5,551 bases of DNA from Erythrobacter sp. (GTDB lineage: Bacteria; Pseudomonadota; Alphaproteobacteria; Sphingomonadales; Sphingomonadaceae): positions 5,664 through 11,214 of the forward strand of contig JABSPI010000059.1 in NCBI GenBank assembly GCA_013214365.1, in the 5' to 3' direction. Below, in pieces: positions 1 to 5,551 of this stretch. How positions within the stretch are numbered: the first letter of the stretch is position 1; the number at the start of each line of letters is the position of its first letter. Below the pieces are notes generated by a model. It was not told where the DNA came from, did not search any database, and saw nothing but the letters and a program-made list of their open reading frames with translations. The translations under genes were made by a program, and so were the position numbers.

Positions 1-81
1 AAGGAGCAGCGGATCCTAACTCTCGATGAAGCGATTGCGTTCCTAACCGAGGCCGCGACACCCCCTGATCTACGGGCCTGA
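1..81 (+). CDS. C-terminal end of an unidentified protein (5' truncated by the window edge)
   Basis: Frame 1 is open from the first base to a TGA at 79-81 and gives 26 residues ending in TPPDLRA. The other two plus frames hit stops almost at once (TAA near 18 and TGA near 27), so this is the only plus-strand frame that can carry a gene into the window. The segment contains a short, probably helical stretch (LTLDEAIAFLTEA) and a proline-containing tail. It is too short to assign to a family. The following transporter gene starts 34 bp later on the same strand, so the two may be cotranscribed. That the frame is coding is inferred only from its openness and from codon use resembling the neighbours. 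Confidence 0.5.
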   Translation, partial: KEQRILTLDEAIAFLTEAATPPDLRA

Positions 82-115
82 TCTTCGGGTCTGACCTCGT
101 CTGTCTTCTTGCCAC

Positions 116-859
116 TTGGACCTGCTCGCCGACTTTAACGCAGCGCAGATCGCGTTTGCCTTCATCGCCGCTTTTGGCGCCGCCTTCGTGCGCGGATTGA
201 CCGGGTTTGGCATGGCAATTTTGTTGGTGCCGGTGCTGGCACTGGCGCTCAGCCCGGTCGAAGCGGTACTGGTGGTCAATGGGATGTCAGTGTTGATTGG
301 CCTGTCGGAAATTCGCCGATTGGTCCGCGGGGCGGAGGCCTCGGCCTGGTGGATTAGCGCCGCGTGCATCGCGCTCACCCCGCTTGGCCTCTTGGCGCTG
401 GCGGCGACTGGCTCTGATTTGGCGCGTTTGATCATTGCCTTGATCGCGCTCAGCGCTTTCATCGCCATTCTGCTTCCCCATCGCGGCGAAGGCAAACCCA
501 AGGCCATAACCACTGCGGGCGTAGGCGCGATTAGCGGCTTGATGACCGGCTATGCCGGGATGCCTGGACCACCGGTTGTGCCCTATTATGTTGGCCGCGA
601 GATGAAGCGCGAAACCGCCAAGGCATCCATGCTGTTGATCTTCACCATTGCCGGGGCAGCTGGGGTAGTCTCGGGAATGGCTGCGGGCTTGCTGAGTTGG
701 TCGCACACGACTTTATCCGTGCTTCTGTTCCCCGCGACCCTCATCGGCAATGCGCTTGGTGCCAAGGCAAGCGGTAAGATCAGTGATCCTGTCTGGCGGA
801 CATGTGTGGCAGCGGTTTTGGGCGGTGCGGCGCTCGCGGCCTTGGTGCGGCTTTTTTGA
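116..859 (+). CDS. TauE/SafE-family membrane permease (sulfite exporter-like, DUF81)
   Basis: This is a 247-residue, very hydrophobic protein, close to the usual length of about 250 for TauE/SafE permeases. Likely membrane segments fall near residues 11-25, 33-46, 48-64, 78-98, 102-120, 132-158, 171-193, 199-216 and 228-247. The family's two-fold internal repeat is visible: a glycine-rich loop VRGLTGFG at 25-32 followed by P39, and a matching GLMTGYAGMPGPP at 141-153 followed by P156. The family is thought to move sulfur-containing anions such as sulfite or sulfoacetate, or other organic anions, across the inner membrane. The substrate cannot be read from this sequence, and no sulfur-metabolism gene is nearby. 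The TTG at 116 is chosen because the next in-frame ATG (212) would remove the first membrane segment and the GLTGFG loop. The frame is closed by a TGA at 92-94, and no clear Shine-Dalgarno precedes the TTG. An upstream CTG at 101 cannot be excluded. Confidence 0.88.
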   Translation: MDLLADFNAAQIAFAFIAAFGAAFVRGLTGFGMAILLVPVLALALSPVEAVLVVNGMSVLIGLSEIRRLVRGAEASAWWISAACIALTPLGLLALAATGSDLARLIIALIALSAFIAILLPHRGEGKPKAITTAGVGAISGLMTGYAGMPGPPVVPYYVGREMKRETAKASMLLIFTIAGAAGVVSGMAAGLLSWSHTTLSVLLFPATLIGNALGAKASGKISDPVWRTCVAAVLGGAALAALVRLF

Positions 860-875
860 AGGAGCCGCCCGTTTT
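847..875 (+). terminator. Weak intrinsic-terminator-like hairpin at the end of the permease gene
   Basis: GCGGCT at 847-852 pairs with AGCCGC at 863-868, giving a 6-bp, mostly GC stem around a 10-nt loop. After CCG comes a run of four T at 872-875. The left arm lies inside the last codons of the permease. The short T-run and the intervening CCG make it a weak candidate. It would act on the plus strand only, because no T-run follows the hairpin in the other direction. The T-run also overlaps the stop codon of the small minus-strand frame. Confidence 0.3.
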
Positions 876-993
876 AGCCGGCGAAAATCAGCGCGGCGCC
901 GCAGCTGAGCACCAAGCTGCTGCCAAATAGCGGGGCAAGCCGGGCTTCGGCGACGGCATAAGCCGAACGGGACAGGGCGATTGCACGTGTCAT
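874..993 (-). CDS. Possible 39-residue single-span membrane microprotein (unrecognised)
   Basis: On the minus strand, an ATG at 993-991 opens a 39-codon frame that ends at a TAA (876-874). The product begins MTRAIALSRSAYAVAEARLA, with four arginines in the first 18 residues. It then has a hydrophobic stretch (about residues 19-38, with one cysteine at 31) ending ALIFAG. This basic-then-hydrophobic layout fits a small inner-membrane protein. Codons are mostly G/C-ending and look like the neighbouring genes. It lies 35 nt downstream of the agmatine deiminase stop on the same strand, so it could be the last cistron of that transcript, and it nearly fills the gap before the convergent permease. 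No convincing ribosome binding site precedes the ATG. An in-frame GTG two codons upstream (999-997) is an alternative start, and the frame is closed upstream by TAG at 1020-1018. I do not recognise a family. It could be a chance frame or a remnant of a longer gene. Confidence 0.42.
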   Translation of the reverse strand: MTRAIALSRSAYAVAEARLAPLFGSSLVLSCGAALIFAG

Positions 994-1002
994 GACCACG
1001 TG
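984..1002. repeat. Near-perfect palindrome with CACGTG ends around TCATGA
   Basis: The 19 bases CACGTGTCATGACCACGTG consist of two CACGTG boxes, each itself a palindrome, flanking a central TCATGA palindrome. Removing one C (996 or 997) would make an exact 18-bp palindrome. On the minus strand the central TCATGA contains the start codon of the small reading frame. In RNA, the two CACGUG arms could form a 6-bp stem with the AUG in a 7-nt loop. It could be a protein-binding site, an RNA structure affecting translation, or chance; nothing here decides between them. Confidence 0.4.
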
Positions 1003-1028
1003 TTTCGCGCCAATATCCTAATGGCTGG

Positions 1029-2054
1029 TTAAATCGCGGGCATTTGTTGGCTGGCGCAGTGAAAACCCCCGCCCCCAGCCAGCACCGCATCGGCGCGCAG
1101 GCCAACCGTCTCTCGATCTGGGAAGAGCTCCGCGATCGCCGCCACGCCCGCCGCATCATGCGCCGATCCAAAGGTCGGGACCACCACCAGATGAGTGGTG
1201 ATCGCAAAATTGACATAGCTGGCTGGCTCGATTTCGCCTGCGCGTTCCATTCGGCCCGGTGACGGGATTCGCTCGACTTGGAGGCCGAAATCGCTGGCGC
1301 GCGCCGCGGCGTCTTCATAAACCGCCGCATTGGGATCATCTGTCCCCGTGGCCTCAGCTATAACGATCCGGTTGGGCCCCACAAACCGGGCCAGGTTGTC
1401 GACATGGCCATCAGTGTGGTCGTTGATCAACCCCTCGCCCAGCCATAACAGGCGCTCAAAGCCGAGCGTGCGTTGCAATTCTGCTTCGATGTCGGCGCGG
1501 GTCATAGCCGGGTTGCGATTGGGATTGAGCAGACATTGCTCGGTGGTCACCGCAAGGCCGGTCCCATCGCTGTCGACTGCTCCGCCTTCGAAAATCATTG
1601 CGGAACGCGCGATTGGCAATTGGGCTGCCTGCGCCAGATCGCCGCCAATCGTCTGGTCTCCGTCCATTTGATATTTGCCGCCCCAACCATTGAAGCCGAA
1701 CAATTGCGCGGCGCGCTGGCTCGGCATTTGTCGGTCCGATTTGATGATCAATGGTCCTGTGTCGCGCAGCCAGATATCGCCATATTTGGCTTGCACCAGT
1801 GTGACGTCTTTACTCACCAGCTTGGCCGCGCGCGCGGCATTGGCGTCATCGCGCACCAGTAAGCGCACGTCTTGTCCGCTTTGCGCCACCGCGCTGGCGA
1901 AATCGGCGATCTGTTCTTGTGCGCTATCTAGAAAGCCGGGCCATTCCTCGGCCAAATGCGGGAATCCGATCCACAGCCAGTTTTGCGCGGCCCATTCGGG
2001 CGGAAAATAGGGCGCGGGGTGACCGGCTTTGGGATTGGGTTTGCTATCTGTCAT
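1029..2054 (-). CDS. aguA: Agmatine deiminase (peptidyl-arginine deiminase-type family)
   Basis: This cytoplasmic enzyme of 341 residues hydrolyses agmatine to N-carbamoylputrescine and ammonia, the first step of the agmatine route to putrescine. The family motifs appear in order: GDIWLRDTGP at 92-101 (substrate-binding acidic and arginine residues), FNGWGGKY at 121-128, EGGAVDSDG at 156-164, TEQCLLNPNRNP at 171-182, TDGHVDNLARF at 214-224 with the catalytic-type His217 and Asp219, and GGGGFHCASQQMP at 327-339 with the nucleophilic Cys333. Length and motif spacing are those of a full enzyme, with no truncation or frameshift. The ATG at 2054 is the only usable start: the frame is closed by a stop at 2093-2091, no ATG, GTG or TTG lies between, and the next Met is residue 110. 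No clear Shine-Dalgarno is visible. It is divergent from glnE. No N-carbamoylputrescine amidase gene (aguB) is adjacent. Assignment to agmatine rather than another guanidine substrate rests on the overall motif set. Confidence 0.93.
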   Translation of the reverse strand: MTDSKPNPKAGHPAPYFPPEWAAQNWLWIGFPHLAEEWPGFLDSAQEQIADFASAVAQSGQDVRLLVRDDANAARAAKLVSKDVTLVQAKYGDIWLRDTGPLIIKSDRQMPSQRAAQLFGFNGWGGKYQMDGDQTIGGDLAQAAQLPIARSAMIFEGGAVDSDGTGLAVTTEQCLLNPNRNPAMTRADIEAELQRTLGFERLLWLGEGLINDHTDGHVDNLARFVGPNRIVIAEATGTDDPNAAVYEDAAARASDFGLQVERIPSPGRMERAGEIEPASYVNFAITTHLVVVPTFGSAHDAAGVAAIAELFPDRETVGLRADAVLAGGGGFHCASQQMPAI

Positions 2055-2211
2055 ATCGTTTTTGCGGCCATTACGTGCTGTTGATTCCCCTTATGGCGCG
2101 CCGCTCCTTTTGGCAAAGCTAAGGCTGCACAGGTCTATCTGTAACTTTGTGGGGAGGACACCGCCCACCAATCGGCTTGCTCCGCGCTCTATCGCACGCC
2201 AAAGGAGGGAT
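2055..2211. promoter_or_regulatory. Divergent intergenic region between aguA and glnE, expected to hold both promoters
   Basis: The 157 bp between the two divergent starts must carry the promoter for each gene unless transcription reads in from elsewhere. For glnE, a TTGGCA at 2110-2115 followed after 18 bp by TCTATC (2134-2139) is the best sigma70-like pair I can find; the -10 box is poor. For aguA on the minus strand, TTGCCA (2117-2112) followed after 17 bp by TAAGGG is an equally weak candidate. No clear NtrC, RpoN (GG-N10-GC type) or other operator stands out. A GGCGCGCC palindrome at 2095-2102 is probably only a compositional feature. Confidence 0.25.
2202..2208 (+). promoter_or_regulatory. 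Strong Shine-Dalgarno that decides the glnE start
   Basis: AAGGAGG sits 3 nt before the ATG at 2212, a somewhat short but workable spacing. The glnE frame stays open upstream to an ATG at 2029, inside the divergent aguA gene. That start lacks a ribosome binding site and would add 61 residues with no resemblance to GlnE N-termini, so this site fixes the start at 2212. Confidence 0.8.
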
Positions 2212-4971
2212 ATGGCCGAACCCAATTGGACCGCAGCAATCCAGCGCGCGCGCGCTTGCGCTCCGTTTCTGGCGCGCGCGCTCGATCGGCAGCGCGATCT
2301 GGAAGATTTGCTTGCAGTCGGACAAGCGGAGGAGGCGCTCAAATGGGCGCGTGCGCGCGGCGAAATTGCGGATACTGCGATCGCCCTGCGCCGTGAGCGT
2401 TTGGCGCTGGCAACCACGCTGGCAATTGGCGATCTGGCGGGGGCGTTCACGCTCAACCGGGTGATGGCCGAGTTGAGCGGTTTTGCTGATTACGCGCTCG
2501 ACCGTGCGATCCGCACCGCGATTGCTGAGCGCAGCGGTGATGAAACAGGCGCCGGCTTCATCGCTCTTGCGCTGGGCAAACAAGGAGCGAGCGAGCTCAA
2601 TTACTCTTCTGATATCGACCCCATCCTGCTCTACGATCCCGACCGTTTGGCCCGGCGCGCATCCGATGACCCGGGCGAGGTCGCGCAGCGTTATGCCCGC
2701 CGTGTGCTGGCGCTTTTGTCTGAAAACACCGGCGATGGCTATGTTCTAAGGGTCGATCTGCGGCTGCGCCCCGCGGCCGAAATCAGCCCGCTAGTGGTGC
2801 GGGAGGGCACCGCTCTGACCCATTATCAGGGCGAGGCGCTGGCGTGGGAGCGGGCGGCTTTTATCCGTGCCCGCGCTGCCGCTGGCGATATTGCTGCGGG
2901 CGAGGCCTTCTTAGCCGAAATCGCCCCCTTTATATGGCGTCAGGCACTTGATTTTGGTGCGATTGAGGAAATTCGCGCGCTGACCCTGCGGATTCGCGAG
3001 AGCCATCAGGGGCCGCGTCAGCCTGGCCCGGGATTTGACCTCAAGCGCGGGCGTGGCGGGATCCGGGAAATCGAATTTTTCGCCCAGACACACCAGCTGA
3101 TCCATGGCGGGCGCGATCGCAGCCTGCGTGTGCGTGGAACCCGCGAGGCGCTCGACGCGCTCAGCGCGGCCGGACGGATTTCAGCGCAGGAGGCCGTGCA
3201 ATTGGGCCATGCCTATGACCGGTTGCGGATGCTTGAACACCGGCTGCAAATGGTGGACGATCGCCAGACCCATAGCCTGCCTGATGGTGCTGCGCTTGAT
3301 GTGGTTGCGCAGCTGGACGGATTGCCCAGCGGTGCCGCTCTGGTTGAGGAATTGACGGCGCTAACCGCGGGTACAAGCGCGCTTTATGACACGCTGATCG
3401 AAGCTGATCGCCCTGCACGATCAAGCACGGCGCTTGGCGGCGAATATTCTGAGCATGCTGAGCCCTCCACTAACAAACTGACCAATCCGCACGAGGCGAT
3501 GCTCACACAGCTTGGCTTTGCCGACCCCTCGCGATTGGCCGCGCGGATCGAGGAATGGCGTGATGGCCGTTACGCCTCGATCCGAAGTCCCCAGGCCCTT
3601 GAGGCATTTGATCGGCTCTTGCCGGTCTTGCTCGGTGCAATCGCCCAGAGCGATGACCCGGCCCGTGCACTGACGCGCTGGCAAAGCATTATTGAACGCG
3701 CGCCATCGGCGATCAAATTGTTTCGTTTGCTGGTGGCTGAACCCGACGTTCTGGAGCGTTTGGTCGCGGCGCTGACCTTGTCACCCATCTTGGCGGACCA
3801 ATTGGCACGGCGTCCCGAAGTGCTCGATGTCTTGATCGAAAACAAGCCGGTTGATTATGCCGGTTTGCGCGCCGCCAAGGCCGCACAAATGCGCAGCGAA
3901 GCCAAACGTGATGATTACGAAGCGCAGCTCGATTGCATCCGTCAAGTGGTCAGCGAAACGCGTTTTACACTGGGGATTGAGTTGATCACAGCGCAGCGCA
4001 AACCGTCTGTGATCGGCGCTGGGCTGTCAGATCTGGCCGAGGCTGCGATTGAAGTGGCACACTCGGCTGCGGCACAAGAATTCGCTGTTCGCCACGGCCA
4101 GATTGACGGCGGCGAGCTGGTCGTTCTGGGGCTGGGCAGATTGGGTGGCGGCGCGCTGACCCATGCCTCTGATCTCGACATGATTTATCTGTTTACGGGC
4201 GATTTTGATACCCAATCGGATGGTGAGCGCTCGCTGGGAGCAACGCTCTATTTTAACCGGCTTGCCACCCGGGTCAGCGCGGCTTTGTCCGTGCCCACCG
4301 CCAGCGGCGCGCTTTATGAAATCGACACGCGGCTGCGCCCGCAAGGCAATCAGGGGCCGCTGGCGGTTTCGCTCGAAGCTTTCGGGAAATATCAGCGCGA
4401 AAATGCGTGGACTTGGGAGCATATGGCGCTCAATCGGGCCTGTGTTCTGGCCGCCTCGCCCCGCGCGCGCGCCGACGTTCATGCGATTATCGATGCGGTC
4501 AAACGCACCCCCCGCGATGCCGCACAATTGCGTGACGATGTGCTCAATATGCGCGCTGAAATGGCACGGCACAAACCGCCGCGCGGCGTGCTCGATGTGA
4601 AATTGATGCGCGGGGGGTTGGTCGACGTGGAATTCCTTGTCCACTTCATCCAATTGCGCGAAGCAGCGGCGCTGGGAGAGGGTGATCACGATGTGCTCTC
4701 GCCCGATTTCGCGATCGCAATTCCGGCATTGGCGCGGCTTGGCTTGATCGATGATCTGGTTTGGCCTGCCTATGATTTGATGACTGATATTCTGGTCGCG
4801 GGACGATTATTGGCGCCCGATGGGTCAGAGCCGCCGCAGGCGGCAGCAAAAGCGCTTGCGCGTGCGTGTCGGTGCGACCACTACGACGAATTGATGGAAC
4901 GGCTCGGTGCTGCGCGTGTTTCAATAGCACGCAGCTGGACCGCCACTTTCAACCAAGACTTGGAGCTTTGA
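2212..4971 (+). CDS. glnE: Bifunctional glutamine synthetase adenylyltransferase / adenylyl-removing enzyme (GlnE)
   Basis: This 919-residue cytoplasmic enzyme adjusts nitrogen assimilation. It adds AMP from ATP to a tyrosine of glutamine synthetase, lowering its activity, and removes it by phosphorolysis, under control of PII protein and glutamine. The duplicated architecture is clear. The N-terminal nucleotidyltransferase (removase half) has GKQGASELNYSSDID at 122-136, with metal-binding Asp134 and Asp136. It is followed by a helical PII-uridylyltransferase-like region with RGGIREIEFF at 281-290. After a linker, the C-terminal transferase half has GRLGGGALTHASDLD at 642-656, with Asp654 and Asp656, and a matching helical region with RGGLVDVEF at 800-808. 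The length is near the roughly 950 residues of E. coli GlnE, and no domain is missing. The ATG at 2212 is chosen for its strong Shine-Dalgarno. The stop at 4969-4971 is 3 nt before the next gene, so the two are probably cotranscribed. A partner glnA or glnB is not in the window. Confidence 0.96.
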   Translation: MAEPNWTAAIQRARACAPFLARALDRQRDLEDLLAVGQAEEALKWARARGEIADTAIALRRERLALATTLAIGDLAGAFTLNRVMAELSGFADYALDRAIRTAIAERSGDETGAGFIALALGKQGASELNYSSDIDPILLYDPDRLARRASDDPGEVAQRYARRVLALLSENTGDGYVLRVDLRLRPAAEISPLVVREGTALTHYQGEALAWERAAFIRARAAAGDIAAGEAFLAEIAPFIWRQALDFGAIEEIRALTLRIRESHQGPRQPGPGFDLKRGRGGIREIEFFAQTHQLIHGGRDRSLRVRGTREALDALSAAGRISAQEAVQLGHAYDRLRMLEHRLQMVDDRQTHSLPDGAALDVVAQLDGLPSGAALVEELTALTAGTSALYDTLIEADRPARSSTALGGEYSEHAEPSTNKLTNPHEAMLTQLGFADPSRLAARIEEWRDGRYASIRSPQALEAFDRLLPVLLGAIAQSDDPARALTRWQSIIERAPSAIKLFRLLVAEPDVLERLVAALTLSPILADQLARRPEVLDVLIENKPVDYAGLRAAKAAQMRSEAKRDDYEAQLDCIRQVVSETRFTLGIELITAQRKPSVIGAGLSDLAEAAIEVAHSAAAQEFAVRHGQIDGGELVVLGLGRLGGGALTHASDLDMIYLFTGDFDTQSDGERSLGATLYFNRLATRVSAALSVPTASGALYEIDTRLRPQGNQGPLAVSLEAFGKYQRENAWTWEHMALNRACVLAASPRARADVHAIIDAVKRTPRDAAQLRDDVLNMRAEMARHKPPRGVLDVKLMRGGLVDVEFLVHFIQLREAAALGEGDHDVLSPDFAIAIPALARLGLIDDLVWPAYDLMTDILVAGRLLAPDGSEPPQAAAKALARACRCDHYDELMERLGAARVSIARSWTATFNQDLEL
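4962..4965 (+). promoter_or_regulatory. Shine-Dalgarno of the peroxiredoxin gene, inside the glnE 3' end
   Basis: GGAG at 4962-4965 lies 9 nt before the ATG at 4975, within the last codons of glnE. Ribosomes finishing glnE at 4971 would stop next to this site, so translation of the two genes is likely coupled. Confidence 0.55.
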
Positions 4972-4974
4972 CAA

Positions 4975-5444
<470 letters not shown>

Positions 5445-5448
<4 letters not shown>

Positions 5449-5551
5449 GCGAAAAACTCTCGCTTGCCCGGGCCATTCGGGCTGCCCTTTTGACCGGTGA
5501 TCCGCGCGCAAAATGTTTTGCTGCGCGCAATGTGGCCCGCAGCTGGCGGCG
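5445..5551 (+). CDS. N-terminus of a DUF455 ferritin-like protein (3' truncated by the window edge)
   Basis: A GTG at 5445 overlaps the peroxiredoxin stop as GTGA and opens a frame that runs to the end of the window, giving 35 complete codons (MSEKLSLARAIRAALLTGDP and onward). GAGG at 5437-5440, 4 nt upstream, can serve as the ribosome binding site. The pattern of a short helix, then AALLTGDPRAKCFAARNVA, then a Trp-Arg pair, resembles the start of DUF455 proteins (ferritin-like helical bundle family of unknown exact function), which typically read 'AL..ADP..K......A..WR'. I recall this family next to bcp-type genes in sphingomonads. The diagnostic metal-ligand part of the protein lies outside the window, so the family call rests on a short N-terminal match plus context. 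Confidence 0.7.

Noticed and set aside
713..1339. A 208-codon minus-strand open frame across the permease end, the gap and the 3' part of aguA.
   Set aside because: It overlaps the permease and the same-strand aguA in another frame. Its translation is rich in Arg, Pro and Cys with no domain, as expected of a shadow frame.
2149..2168. A possible hairpin (GTGGG / CCCAC) in the glnE leader.
   Set aside because: A 5-bp stem with a 10-nt loop in GC-rich DNA is not distinctive, and it matches no riboswitch or attenuator I recognise.
2029..2211. A 61-codon N-terminal extension of glnE starting at the ATG at 2029.
   Set aside because: It would overlap the start of the divergent aguA gene, has no ribosome binding site and does not look like a GlnE N-terminus. 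The ATG at 2212 has AAGGAGG just upstream.
4027..4689. A 220-codon minus-strand open frame antisense to glnE.
   Set aside because: It lies wholly inside the well-supported glnE gene. Long antisense frames are common opposite GC-rich coding DNA, and its translation shows no recognisable domain.
5466..5492. A terminator-like hairpin (GCCCG / CGGGC with a 7-nt loop, then a T-run).
   Set aside because: The stem is only 5 bp, the T-run is short and offset, and it lies within the start of the DUF455 coding region, where termination would be unexpected. It is probably compositional.

Overview
The window looks like an ordinary chromosomal stretch from an alphaproteobacterium. The best fit is Sphingomonadales, perhaps Erythrobacteraceae or a Sphingopyxis-like lineage. 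This is inferred from the moderately high GC content, the wording of the GlnE motifs, and the glnE / bcp-type peroxiredoxin / DUF455 gene order. No database search could be run, so the taxonomy is a judgement. I see no insertion sequence, phage gene, CRISPR array, tRNA or rRNA.

Layout, left to right. Positions 1-81 hold the last 26 codons of an unidentified plus-strand gene. Positions 116-859 encode a TauE/SafE-family membrane transporter that starts with TTG, with a weak terminator-like hairpin at its end. The gap after it (860-1028) holds a 39-codon minus-strand reading frame (874-993) for a possible single-span membrane microprotein. Its start codon lies in the middle of a near-perfect CACGTG-flanked palindrome. 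Next, on the minus strand, is a complete agmatine deiminase (1029-2054), which converts agmatine to N-carbamoylputrescine. A 157-bp divergent intergenic region separates it from a plus-strand cluster. That cluster is glnE (2212-4971, the bifunctional glutamine synthetase adenylyltransferase / adenylyl-removing enzyme), then a Bcp/PrxQ-type peroxiredoxin (4975-5448), then the first 35 codons of a DUF455 ferritin-like protein (5445 to the edge).

The last three genes are packed as an operon: a 3-nt gap between glnE and the peroxiredoxin, and a 4-nt GTGA stop/start overlap between the peroxiredoxin and DUF455. Two nitrogen-related genes (agmatine catabolism and glutamine synthetase control) share the divergent promoter region, but shared regulation is only a possibility.

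Nothing here amounts to a clearly new biological system. The points most worth a second look are the small reading frame with its palindrome, the single-cysteine nature of the peroxiredoxin, and the absence of an aguB partner next to the agmatine deiminase.
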